Below are positions 1-7,840 of a stretch of 19,591 nt of DNA, piece by piece (the stretch's first letter is position 1; the number at the start of each line of letters is the position of its first letter). The DNA comes from WTJH01 sp049598145 (lineage in GTDB: Bacteria > Bacteroidota > Bacteroidia > Flavobacteriales > Flavobacteriaceae), in assembly GCA_049598145.1 (NCBI GenBank), contig JBMYNJ010000025.1, positions 1 to 19,591 on the forward strand, given 5' to 3'. Under the pieces are notes generated by a model that had not been told where the DNA came from, ran no database searches, and saw only the letters and a program-made list of their open reading frames with translations. A program made the position numbers and the translations under genes.

Positions 1-1
1 C

Positions 2-217
2 GACGTTTATCGCGAGGGAATGGAGGAAGATGTGGAATTGTCTGAGTTTAGCGATGAAATTGAGGCTTGGGTGATTGAAGAATTTAATAAGGTAGGTCTG
101 GATACGGCCAAGAGCGTCTTGGAACTCACAGATGAAGAATTAATAAAACGCACCGATCTTGAAGAGGAAACGATTAAAAACATTAAAAAGATTCTGAGCG
201 AGGAATTTGAAGATTAA
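2..217 (+). CDS. nusA: NusA transcription factor, C-terminal fragment (5' end outside window)
   Basis: The open frame enters from the left edge and ends with TAA at 215-217, giving about 71 residues. They match the acidic C-terminus of Bacteroidota NusA: a run rich in Glu and Asp followed by a helix-hairpin-helix-like repeat with the phrases GLDTAKSVLELTDEELIKRT and DLEEETIKNIKKIL. NusA binds RNA polymerase and nascent RNA and modulates pausing, termination and antitermination. The infB gene starts 44 bp downstream on the same strand, the usual rimP-nusA-infB order, which supports the call. An ATG at 20 lies inside the frame but is only an internal Met, because the reading frame is open back to the window edge. 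No catalytic residues are expected. The KH and S1 RNA-binding domains would lie upstream, outside the window. Confidence 0.88.
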   Translation, partial: DVYREGMEEDVELSEFSDEIEAWVIEEFNKVGLDTAKSVLELTDEELIKRTDLEEETIKNIKKILSEEFED

Positions 218-234
218 GCCCATCAGAATTTTTA

Positions 235-242
235 TACTTTTG
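235..242 (+). promoter_or_regulatory. Candidate internal promoter (-7 TAnnTTTG) ahead of infB
   Basis: TACTTTTG is an exact match to the Bacteroidota -7 consensus TAnnTTTG. It lies in the 44-bp nusA-infB gap, 19 bp before the infB start, so a transcript would begin near 248. The nearest upstream TTTG (206-209) is about 25 bp away, longer than the usual -33 spacing. It may give infB extra expression independent of nusA. The sequence match is direct; promoter activity is inferred. Confidence 0.35.
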
Positions 243-261
243 CCACGAATAAAAACAATTT

Positions 262-2913
262 ATGCCTGATATACCTAGCATACGACTCAACAAAGTCCTT
301 CGAGAATTGAATATTTCTTTGGATCGTGCTGTGGAACATCTCCATGCGGAAGGCCACAAAATTGATGCCCGACCAACGACTAAGATTTCTCAAGAAGTTT
401 ATCAGGTGTTGCTTGATGAGTTTGAAACGGATAAATCCAAAAAGGATGCTTCCCAGGAAATCAGTGAAGAAAAGCGGAAAGAAAAAGAAGAAATTCGCCT
501 GAAACAGGAAGAGAAAGAACGTCAGCGTCAGACTCAAATCCAACAGCAACAAGAGGTTATAAAAGCCAATCGCACATTGGAAAAACCCAAACCTGTTGGA
601 AAAATTGATTTAGAACCCAAAGCGGCTCCCAAACCTCAGGAAACTGAACAAACCGAAAAAGAAAGTCCAGCTCCTGCGCTAGAAACTCTAAAAGAAGCAA
701 CTACAATACCCCCAGCTGAGCCTGAAACTTCTTCAGTTCCTGCTGAGCCCAAAGCTGGTAATGCAGAAACTGCTGAAAAAACTGAAGAAAACGAAGCGAT
801 TAAGACCCAATATCAAAAATTAAGTGGCCCAAAAAAAACCGGCCAAGTGATTAATTTGGACGTCTTAAAGGAAAAAGAAGACAATGTTCAGGAAGCGAGG
901 AAGCGAAAGCGTAAACGGATCAGCAAAAACACGGGAAGTGGTGCCAAACCTCAGGGCAATCGTCAACAAAATAAAAGTCAACGTAAGGAGCCGCTAAAGA
1001 AGGTGGAACCCTCTGAAGAAGACGTCCAAAAGCAAATCCGGGAAACTCTTGAAAAACTTCAGGGAAAGTCAAGCAAATCCAAAGGAGCCAAATATCGCCG
1101 TGATAAACGTTCTCAACACCGACAAAAGAGTGAGGAGGAAATTGCACAAGCCGAAGCAGCCAGTAAAACCCTCCAAGTGACAGAATTTGTAACCGTGGGT
1201 GAAATCGCAACTTTGATGGACATCAGTAGTACAGAAATTATTTCTGCTTGTATGTCCCTAGGGATTATGGTGACCATGAACCAGCGTTTGGATGCTGAAA
1301 CCTTGAGCATCGTTGCGGATGAATTTGGCTATGCGGTTGATTTTGTCAAAACTGAACTTGAGGAAAACATCCAAGAAGAAGAAGATACTCAGGACGATCT
1401 TCAGTCTCGGGCTCCCATTGTTACTGTTATGGGGCATGTCGATCACGGGAAAACTTCTTTATTGGATTTTATTCGCAAAGAAAATGTGATTGCAGGAGAG
1501 TCGGGAGGAATCACCCAGCACATCGGAGCTTATTCTGTTACGCTTGAAAAAGGACAACAAATCACATTCTTAGATACTCCCGGTCACGAAGCTTTTACGG
1601 CCATGCGTGCCCGTGGAGCACAGGTAACTGATATTGCTATTATTGTGGTAGCTGCAGATGACGACATCATGCCGCAAACCAAAGAAGCGATTTCTCATGC
1701 TCAAGCAGCTGAGGTGCCCATAGTTTTTGCGATCAACAAAGTAGATAAGTCAACGGCCAATCCCGATAAGATTAAAGAAGGCCTTGCAGGAATGAATCTA
1801 ATGGTGGAAGATTGGGGCGGAAAAGTACAGTCCCACGATATCTCCGCACTCAAGGGAACGGGTGTAACAGAATTATTAGAAAAAGTATTGCTCGAAGCAG
1901 AACTATTGGAATTAACGGCCAATCCCAAGCGCCGTGCCAAAGGAACTGTGGTAGAAGCATTTTTGGATAAAGGACGCGGCTATGTATCCACTGTATTGGT
2001 GCAAACCGGGACCTTAAGGGTAGGCGACTATCTTTTGGCTGGAAAAAATAGCGGAAAAGTAAAAGCGATGTTCGATGAGCGGGGGAATAATTTAGATGAG
2101 GCTCCGCCCTCCACTCCTGTGTCTATTCTAGGTTTAGACGGTGCTCCCCAGGCCGGAGATTCATTCAGTGTGCTTGAAGACGAAAGAGAGGCGAAACAAA
2201 TTGCCGCTAAACGGACCCAACTGCAGCGAGAGCAAAACGTACGAACACAACGTCACATTACTTTGGATGAAATTGGACGACGTATTGCTTTAGGGGATTT
2301 TAAAGAACTCAATATTATTCTCAAAGGGGATGTAGACGGATCAGTTGAGGCCTTGACAGATGCTTTCCAAAAATTATCTACCGAAGAAATACAAGTGAAT
2401 ATTATCCATAAAGGTGTGGGAGCGATAACAGAATCGGATGTGCTTTTGGCTTCAGCATCTGATGCGATCGTTATTGGGTTTAACGTACGTCCAATGGGGA
2501 ATGCGCGTGTCATTGCCGAAAAAGAAGAGATTGATATCCGTTCCTATTCCATCATCTACGATGCCATCAACGATGTAAAAGATGCTATGGAGGGTCTTTT
2601 ATCTCCAGAAATGAAAGAAGAAATTACGGGAACGGCAGAAATTCGCGAAACTTTTAAGATTTCTAAAGTGGGAACGATCGCCGGTTGTATGGTAACTTCC
2701 GGAAAAATATACCGAAATTCCGGAATTCGAATCATTCGAGAAGGGGTGGTAATCTATACCGGAAAATTAGCCTCTCTTAAACGTTTTAAAGACGATGTTA
2801 AAGAAGTGTCGAAAGGCTACGACTGTGGTTTACAGGTCCAAAATTATAACGACATCCAGATTGAAGATGTTTTGGAATGCTTCCAAGAAGTAGCGGTCAA
2901 GAAAAAGCTTTAA
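262..2913 (+). CDS. infB: Translation initiation factor IF-2
   Basis: IF-2 is the GTPase that delivers initiator fMet-tRNA to the 30S subunit and promotes subunit joining. The 883 residues begin with a Flavobacteriia-type N-terminal domain (IRLNKVLRELNISLDRAVEHL). A long charged linker rich in Lys, Glu and Gln follows (about 70-300), then an IF2_N module (about 304-357). The G domain shows all five motifs: G1 GHVDHGKT at 391-398, G2 GGITQHIG at 415-422, G3 DTPGH at 438-442, G4 NKVD at 492-495 and G5 SALKG at 528-532. Domains II, III and the fMet-tRNA-binding C-terminal barrel complete it. The start codon at 262 fits the family N-terminus and has no strong Shine-Dalgarno site, normal for this phylum. 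It follows nusA by 44 bp and is probably co-transcribed with it. Nothing is truncated; the linker is the expected variable part. Confidence 0.97.
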   Translation: MPDIPSIRLNKVLRELNISLDRAVEHLHAEGHKIDARPTTKISQEVYQVLLDEFETDKSKKDASQEISEEKRKEKEEIRLKQEEKERQRQTQIQQQQEVIKANRTLEKPKPVGKIDLEPKAAPKPQETEQTEKESPAPALETLKEATTIPPAEPETSSVPAEPKAGNAETAEKTEENEAIKTQYQKLSGPKKTGQVINLDVLKEKEDNVQEARKRKRKRISKNTGSGAKPQGNRQQNKSQRKEPLKKVEPSEEDVQKQIRETLEKLQGKSSKSKGAKYRRDKRSQHRQKSEEEIAQAEAASKTLQVTEFVTVGEIATLMDISSTEIISACMSLGIMVTMNQRLDAETLSIVADEFGYAVDFVKTELEENIQEEEDTQDDLQSRAPIVTVMGHVDHGKTSLLDFIRKENVIAGESGGITQHIGAYSVTLEKGQQITFLDTPGHEAFTAMRARGAQVTDIAIIVVAADDDIMPQTKEAISHAQAAEVPIVFAINKVDKSTANPDKIKEGLAGMNLMVEDWGGKVQSHDISALKGTGVTELLEKVLLEAELLELTANPKRRAKGTVVEAFLDKGRGYVSTVLVQTGTLRVGDYLLAGKNSGKVKAMFDERGNNLDEAPPSTPVSILGLDGAPQAGDSFSVLEDEREAKQIAAKRTQLQREQNVRTQRHITLDEIGRRIALGDFKELNIILKGDVDGSVEALTDAFQKLSTEEIQVNIIHKGVGAITESDVLLASASDAIVIGFNVRPMGNARVIAEKEEIDIRSYSIIYDAINDVKDAMEGLLSPEMKEEITGTAEIRETFKISKVGTIAGCMVTSGKIYRNSGIRIIREGVVIYTGKLASLKRFKDDVKEVSKGYDCGLQVQNYNDIQIEDVLECFQEVAVKKKL

Positions 2914-2920
2914 CCGCTTT
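2892..2920. terminator. Weak inverted repeat between the convergent infB and SPOR genes
   Basis: AGCGGT (2892-2897) can pair with ACCGCT (2913-2918) across a 15-nt loop. Alternatively AAAGC (2904-2908) pairs with GCTTT (2916-2920), which on the minus strand is followed by a short T run. Both stems are only 5-6 bp. A bidirectional terminator is plausible because only 5 bp separate the two stop codons, but the structure is weak. Confidence 0.25.
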
Positions 2921-3284
2921 ATTGTTGTTCAATTAAAAACGACTCAGGAAATTCTTTTTTTACTTGTAAAAGCACTTTTGTGGCCTGTCCCTTAAATTTA
3001 AAACGGCCTAATTGTACTTTGTAATTTGGAGTTTCAAAAGTGAAAAATGAAGGTAAATCCGGAAATTTTTCTTCGGCTAAGATTTGAATTTCTTTCGCTG
3101 CTTGGTGTCCCCCATTGAATAATTGTATGGTAAAATAATGCCGTTGAAATTTTTGTTGATTGATTAAAATCCGTTCGGCTACCATACGATTTACGACAGA
3201 ATCTTGCACTATTTGTGGTTTAGACTGTTGTGCCGAACAGAGACCGCTTACCCAAAAAAAAGTTAAACAAAATAGCCGCAGCAT
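2919..3284 (-). CDS. Small secreted SPOR-domain protein
   Basis: This 121-residue protein begins with a short signal peptide (hydrophobic MLRLFCLTFFWVSGLCSA, then AQQ). Residues from about 48 to 118 resemble a SPOR fold: a FTIQLFNG strand, a helix containing AAKEIQILAEEKF, then YKVQLGRFK and a second helix ending in a PESFLIE strand. SPOR domains bind peptidoglycan glycan strands lacking stem peptides. In flavobacteria such short proteins are presumed periplasmic or envelope-associated. The gene is convergent with infB (5 bp between stops) and divergent from the act operon. From memory, a SPOR gene at this position is common in Flavobacteriia. The minus strand at 3307-3300 reads TTTCTTTG, one mismatch from TAnnTTTG, and is a weak promoter candidate. 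The exact cellular role is unknown. The SPOR assignment rests on pattern, not on an alignment. Confidence 0.8.
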   Translation of the reverse strand: MLRLFCLTFFWVSGLCSAQQSKPQIVQDSVVNRMVAERILINQQKFQRHYFTIQLFNGGHQAAKEIQILAEEKFPDLPSFFTFETPNYKVQLGRFKFKGQATKVLLQVKKEFPESFLIEQQ

Positions 3285-3391
3285 GAACTTAATTTTTTAC
3301 AAAGAAATAAATTCTTCGCTAGTTTCTATTTAGAATTATTATAAATTAATTTTTTCCCAAAGCCTCTTTTTTTCTTACGGACGCAATGCAG

Positions 3392-3399
3392 TAAATTTG
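3392..3399 (+). promoter_or_regulatory. Probable promoter of the act-cox operon (-7 TAAATTTG)
   Basis: TAAATTTG matches the Bacteroidota -7 consensus TAnnTTTG exactly, and a T-rich tract lies near the expected -33 position, although no clean TTG is present there. Transcription would start near 3404-3406, leaving a leader of about 45 nt before the actA ATG at 3450. The element sits in the 165-bp divergent gap between the SPOR gene and actA. It argues against the GTG at 3399 as a start codon, since that GTG overlaps the promoter. Confidence 0.55.
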
Positions 3400-3449
3400 T
3401 GCGAGGATTTAGAATTTATAGTTTGCAAACTAATACATATTTAGGACGA

Positions 3450-4727
3450 ATGATTAGGGTAATTCTTCAGGTGAAAGCCTTCGGTTATCCCCTATTAGTA
3501 CTCTTCAGTTTTATGATCTCAGCTGGGCTTCAAGCTCAAGATGATCCAGCCGTTGCCGCAGGGAAAAAACTATTTAACGCCAACTGCGCTGCCTGCCATA
3601 AACTGAACAAGAAAGCAGTAGGACCTGCACTACGTGGGGTAACAGACAAGTACGAAAAAGAATGGCTATACAGCTGGATTAGAAACAGTTCGGCCATGAT
3701 TAAAGATGGAGACCCACAGGCGGTTGCCATTTGGGAAGAGTACAATCGTTCAGCCATGAATGCTTTTCCACAATTTTCCAATGAGGATATCGACAATATT
3801 CTGGCCTACACGAACTATATTCCACCAGCACCCGTTGCAGCGGTGGCTGCGCCCCAAGCTGCTACTCAGGGGAGCTCTGTTGGGGATCAGTTTATCTTGG
3901 CCGCCCTTGCTTTGGTATTCACCATTTTGGTCATCATGCTTTTGTTGGTTCAAAAGACCCTTATTAAAATTGCAGCAGCCAGCGGAGTAGATATTACGCC
4001 AATCGAGAAACCTAAACGCACCCCCATTTGGCAAGCTTTTGTCCAGAATCAGTTTGCAGTATTCTGCACTGTGGTCTTTTTGCTGCTTTCAAGCGCCTAC
4101 TTCGTTTATGGTTATTTGATGCAGGTTGGGGTAGATCAGGGTTATGCACCCATTCAGCCGATTCACTATTCTCATAAAATCCATGCAGGCGCCAACCAAA
4201 TTGAATGTAAATATTGTCATTCCTCTGCACGAGTTTCGAAACATTCTGGGATTCCATCCTTAAATGTTTGTATGAACTGTCATCAGAATATTGCTGAATA
4301 CAACGGGGAAGAAGACCTCGAAAATGGATACACCAAAGATTTCTACACCAATGAAATTAAAAAACTATACGCAGCTGTAGGATGGGATGAAGAAACCCAA
4401 AGCTATACCGGCGAGTCGAAACCTGTGAAATGGGTTCGCATCCACAACTTGCCGGATTTTGTATACTTTAATCACGCTCAGCACGTGCAGGTCGGACAAA
4501 TCGAATGTCAAAAATGTCACGGACCCGTGGAAGAAATGGAAATCATGTATCAGCACTCCACATTGACCATGGGTTGGTGTATTAACTGTCACCGAGAAAC
4601 CAATGTACAAGTGGAGAGTAATGAATACTACTCTAAAATCCACGAGGAGTTGTCTAAAAAATATGGAGTTGAAAAACTTACCGTGGCACAGATGGGTGGT
4701 TTAGAATGCGGTAAGTGTCACTATTAA
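3450..4727 (+). CDS. actA: Alternative complex III subunit ActA: monohaem domain plus pentahaem cytochrome c
   Basis: ActA is the multihaem electron-carrying subunit of alternative complex III, a quinol:electron acceptor oxidoreductase. From the ATG at 3450 it has 425 residues. A signal peptide occupies about 1-30 (ending GLQAQ). A monohaem cytochrome c domain follows, with CAACH at 46-50 and a likely axial Met103. A Pro/Ala linker leads to two membrane segments (about 148-171 and 202-224). The C-terminal domain has five CXXCH sites at 253-257, 274-278, 353-357, 377-381 and 420-424, the last one residue from the C-terminus. That makes six haem sites, one more than the pentahaem ActA usually described. 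A longer frame begins at GTG 3399, but it overlaps a good promoter and would bury the signal peptide; AGGA precedes ATG 3450. It is first in the operon, 26 bp before actB. Confidence 0.93.
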   Translation: MIRVILQVKAFGYPLLVLFSFMISAGLQAQDDPAVAAGKKLFNANCAACHKLNKKAVGPALRGVTDKYEKEWLYSWIRNSSAMIKDGDPQAVAIWEEYNRSAMNAFPQFSNEDIDNILAYTNYIPPAPVAAVAAPQAATQGSSVGDQFILAALALVFTILVIMLLLVQKTLIKIAAASGVDITPIEKPKRTPIWQAFVQNQFAVFCTVVFLLLSSAYFVYGYLMQVGVDQGYAPIQPIHYSHKIHAGANQIECKYCHSSARVSKHSGIPSLNVCMNCHQNIAEYNGEEDLENGYTKDFYTNEIKKLYAAVGWDEETQSYTGESKPVKWVRIHNLPDFVYFNHAQHVQVGQIECQKCHGPVEEMEIMYQHSTLTMGWCINCHRETNVQVESNEYYSKIHEELSKKYGVEKLTVAQMGGLECGKCHY

Positions 4728-4753
4728 AAATGCTCAGTTTATAGAATTTAACT

Positions 4754-7700
4754 ATGGCATCAGAGAAAAAATATTGGAAAAACATCGAGCAACTGGATAC
4801 GGAAAATGCTTCCCTTCAGGTGCTTGAACAACGAGAATTTGCTGAGCAATTATCCGTAAACGAACAGCAAACAGAATCAGAGGATTCTTCTGCCACCAGC
4901 CGAAGAGACTTTTTAAAACTTGCGGGCTTTAGCACGGCTGCGGCCACTTTAGCGGCTTGTGAAGGGCCTGTGATCAAGTCGGTCCCTTATGTCGTGCAAC
5001 CGGAACAAATTCGTCCCGGAGTGGCAAATTATTATGCCTCAGCGATAGCCGATGGTTTTGATTTTGCTTCGATCTTAATTAAAACTCGTGAAGGCCGCCC
5101 GATTAAAGTAGAAAGTAATAAAGATGCTGCCGTTTTAGGATCGGCCAATGCACGGGTACATGCTTCGGTATTATCGATGTATGACACCCAAAGACTTCAA
5201 GGACCCCAAGCCAATGGAGCAGAAATCAGTTGGGACGACTTTACCTTACAGCTTCAAGCTCAATTAGAGGCTTTGGCGGCTAGTCAAAAGCGCGTGGTGC
5301 TTCTAACCCAAACAATTCCCAGCCCCACAACACAAAATATAATTAACGACTTTCGAGCCAAATACTCCAATGTGGAACATTTGACTTTTGATGCTGTTCC
5401 GTCTAGTGCTGCGATTCAGGCTTTCGAAAATATTTACGGCCAACGAGCTCTACCCGATTACGATTTAAGCCAAGCCAAAGCTATCGTGGCTATTGGGGCC
5501 GACTTTCTTGGAGATTGGCAAGGAGGCGGATACGAAGCTGGATATGCCCAATCGCGTATCCCTCATAAAGATCACGGCAAAGCACAGATGTCTTGGCACA
5601 TGCAAGTCGAGTCGAATATGTCCCTATCAGGGGCTAATGCGGATAAACGTATTCCCAGTACTCCAGGGCAGCAAATGAATTTTTTAGCAGCCCTCTACGC
5701 TGAGCTATCCGGAACTGGAGTTAAGGTTTCTTTGGATGATTCCATGAAAGCTGCCGTTTCCAGCGCAGCCAAAAAACTCCGCAAGCACGCGAAGCATTCG
5801 GTAGTTCTTTGTGGTTTAGAAGATGTCGCCGCTCAGGAAGTAACATTAGCCATTAATGGACTTCTGGGATCTGAATTGATAGATGTAACTGCTCCACGGA
5901 AAATTCGGCAGGCCAAAGTCAGCGAAATTGATGCTTTAACAGCGGATTTAAAAGCCGGAAAAATTGCGGGACTGATCACCGCTGGGATCAATCCTCTTTA
6001 TACGATGGCTGACGCAGCTGAAATATCAAAGGCAGTTGCTGCTCTTGAACTTTCTGTTGCATTTTCAATGAAATTAGATGAAACAGCCTCTCAAGTTAAA
6101 TACGTGGCGGCGACCCCCCATTATTTAGAAGCTTGGGGCGATTATGAATTTAAAGTAGGGCATTATGCACTAGCGCAGCCCACTATAAAGCCATTATTTG
6201 ATACCCGACAATTTCAGGATGTCCTTTTAAATCTCATAGGTTCAGAGACTACTTATTATGAAGCGATACAGAGCTATTGGAAAGCCAATATTCTCAACGG
6301 TGCTTCTTGGAATCAGACCTTACACGACGGATATTTTACTGTGGCAAATGAAACTGCAGTACCGCTTCAGACTCCAGAGGTTTCTGCTCAATTAGCGAGT
6401 CTTTCTCAGTCAACGGAAGGGATGTCTCTTGTCCTCTACACCAAAACAGGTATGGGAGATGGGCAACAGGGCAATAACCCTTGGTTACAAGAATTTCCAG
6501 ATCCAATCACCCGAGTGTCTTGGGATAACTACTTGACGGTTTCTCATACAGATGCTAAGCGATTAAATTTAATTAATGAAAACACTTCCAATGGAGCGCT
6601 TAACGGAAGTTATGCGACCATACAAGTAGGAGATAGAAAACTGACGGCACCTGTATTAATCCAGCCGGGACAGGCTGTCGGTACCGCAGGACTTGCCTTA
6701 GGATTTGGAGAGCGTTTAGGCCTCCAAGAACAAATGCAGGTGGGCGTTAATGCCTACCCGTTGTTTCAAGGGTTTAATCCAGTACAGCAAGTCCGTATCA
6801 CAGCGGCCTCCGGAACCCATGAATTTGCTTGTGTTCAGCTCCACAATACCCTTATGGGACGTGGGGATATTGTAAAAGAAACAACGCTCGAAATATTCAA
6901 TACTAAAGACAAAAACTATTGGAATGCGATTCCAAAAGTGTCCAAAAACCACATCGAGATGGAGGTTACTACTCCGGATGTGGATATGTGGCAAGAATTC
7001 GATCGTTCCATTGGGCACCACTTTAATCTTTCAATCGACTTAAATGCTTGTACGGGTTGTGGCGCTTGTGTAATTGCTTGTCATGCAGAAAATAATGTCC
7101 CGGTAGTTGGGAAGACCGAGATTCGCAAATCTAGAGATATGCACTGGCTTCGGATCGATCGCTACTATTCATCTGAGACCTCCTTTAAGGGGGATATCGA
7201 AACCAAAGAAAATATTGCAGGTCTAGGCGACTCTCTAACCACTTTTGGGGAAATGGAATTGGCCTCTGAGAATCCTCAAGTAGTTTTCCAACCCGTGATG
7301 TGCCAACATTGCAACCATGCTCCTTGTGAAACGGTGTGCCCGGTGGCGGCGAGTTCTCACGGGCGCCAAGGACAAAATCACATGGCCTACAACCGTTGTG
7401 TTGGAACACGTTATTGTGCTAACAACTGTCCTTATAAAGTACGTCGTTTCAACTGGTTCTTGTATAACAAAAATGATGAGTTTGACTTCCATATGAACAA
7501 CGACCTTGGTCGTATGGTACTCAACCCTGATGTAGTGGTTCGCTCCCGAGGAGTTATGGAGAAATGTTCCATGTGCATCCAAATGACGCAGAAGTCCATT
7601 TTAGACGCAAAACTTGAAGGACGCCAGATCAAAGACGGGGAATTCCAGACCGCATGTAGCAATGCATGTGACTCTGGGGCTATAGTTTTTGGAGACATTA

Positions 7701-7822
7701 ACGATAAAGACAGCCAAGTGGCTGCCCTAAAAGAAGATGACCGAATGTATCACTTGCTCGAGCAAATCGGCACGAAGCCCAATGTGATGTATCAAGTCAA
7801 AGTACGTAACACAGAAGCATAA
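4754..7822 (+). CDS. actB: Alternative complex III iron-sulfur subunit ActB (molybdopterin-oxidoreductase-like fusion)
   Basis: ActB is the large periplasm-facing subunit that passes electrons through an iron-sulfur relay. At 1022 residues it fuses a molybdopterin-oxidoreductase-like domain (about 75-740), thought in this family to lack the cofactor, to a ferredoxin-like C-terminus. That C-terminus has four cysteine sets: C766/769/772/776, C850/853/858/862, C882/888/892 and C938/941/968/972. They fit the three [4Fe-4S] plus one [3Fe-4S] clusters known for ActB. The Tat signal is unusual in place: SRRDFLK (RR at 50-51) is preceded by about 49 hydrophilic residues, the extended-Tat type typical of these proteins. 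A lipobox-like TLAAC ends at Cys69, so lipidation is likely. It lies between actA and actC (18 bp), and its start region closely resembles that of actC. Confidence 0.94.
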   Translation: MASEKKYWKNIEQLDTENASLQVLEQREFAEQLSVNEQQTESEDSSATSRRDFLKLAGFSTAAATLAACEGPVIKSVPYVVQPEQIRPGVANYYASAIADGFDFASILIKTREGRPIKVESNKDAAVLGSANARVHASVLSMYDTQRLQGPQANGAEISWDDFTLQLQAQLEALAASQKRVVLLTQTIPSPTTQNIINDFRAKYSNVEHLTFDAVPSSAAIQAFENIYGQRALPDYDLSQAKAIVAIGADFLGDWQGGGYEAGYAQSRIPHKDHGKAQMSWHMQVESNMSLSGANADKRIPSTPGQQMNFLAALYAELSGTGVKVSLDDSMKAAVSSAAKKLRKHAKHSVVLCGLEDVAAQEVTLAINGLLGSELIDVTAPRKIRQAKVSEIDALTADLKAGKIAGLITAGINPLYTMADAAEISKAVAALELSVAFSMKLDETASQVKYVAATPHYLEAWGDYEFKVGHYALAQPTIKPLFDTRQFQDVLLNLIGSETTYYEAIQSYWKANILNGASWNQTLHDGYFTVANETAVPLQTPEVSAQLASLSQSTEGMSLVLYTKTGMGDGQQGNNPWLQEFPDPITRVSWDNYLTVSHTDAKRLNLINENTSNGALNGSYATIQVGDRKLTAPVLIQPGQAVGTAGLALGFGERLGLQEQMQVGVNAYPLFQGFNPVQQVRITAASGTHEFACVQLHNTLMGRGDIVKETTLEIFNTKDKNYWNAIPKVSKNHIEMEVTTPDVDMWQEFDRSIGHHFNLSIDLNACTGCGACVIACHAENNVPVVGKTEIRKSRDMHWLRIDRYYSSETSFKGDIETKENIAGLGDSLTTFGEMELASENPQVVFQPVMCQHCNHAPCETVCPVAASSHGRQGQNHMAYNRCVGTRYCANNCPYKVRRFNWFLYNKNDEFDFHMNNDLGRMVLNPDVVVRSRGVMEKCSMCIQMTQKSILDAKLEGRQIKDGEFQTACSNACDSGAIVFGDINDKDSQVAALKEDDRMYHLLEQIGTKPNVMYQVKVRNTEA

Positions 7823-7840
7823 TACAGTATAATTTAAACT

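Noticed and set aside
232..552. 106-residue open frame on the minus strand, Phe- and Leu-rich
   Set aside because: It is antisense to the infB N-terminus; its Phe/Leu richness is the mirror of the Lys/Glu-rich IF-2 linker. No start signal or family resemblance.
7235..7582. 115-residue minus-strand open frame inside actB
   Set aside because: It lies opposite the conserved iron-sulfur region of ActB, and its composition looks like a reverse-strand shadow with no recognisable domain.
4754..7822. ActB as a true molybdoenzyme (formate dehydrogenase or polysulfide reductase)
   Set aside because: The surrounding actA, actC-F and cox genes, the fused C-terminal four-cluster domain and the extended Tat signal all match alternative complex III, whose ActB is considered cofactor-free.
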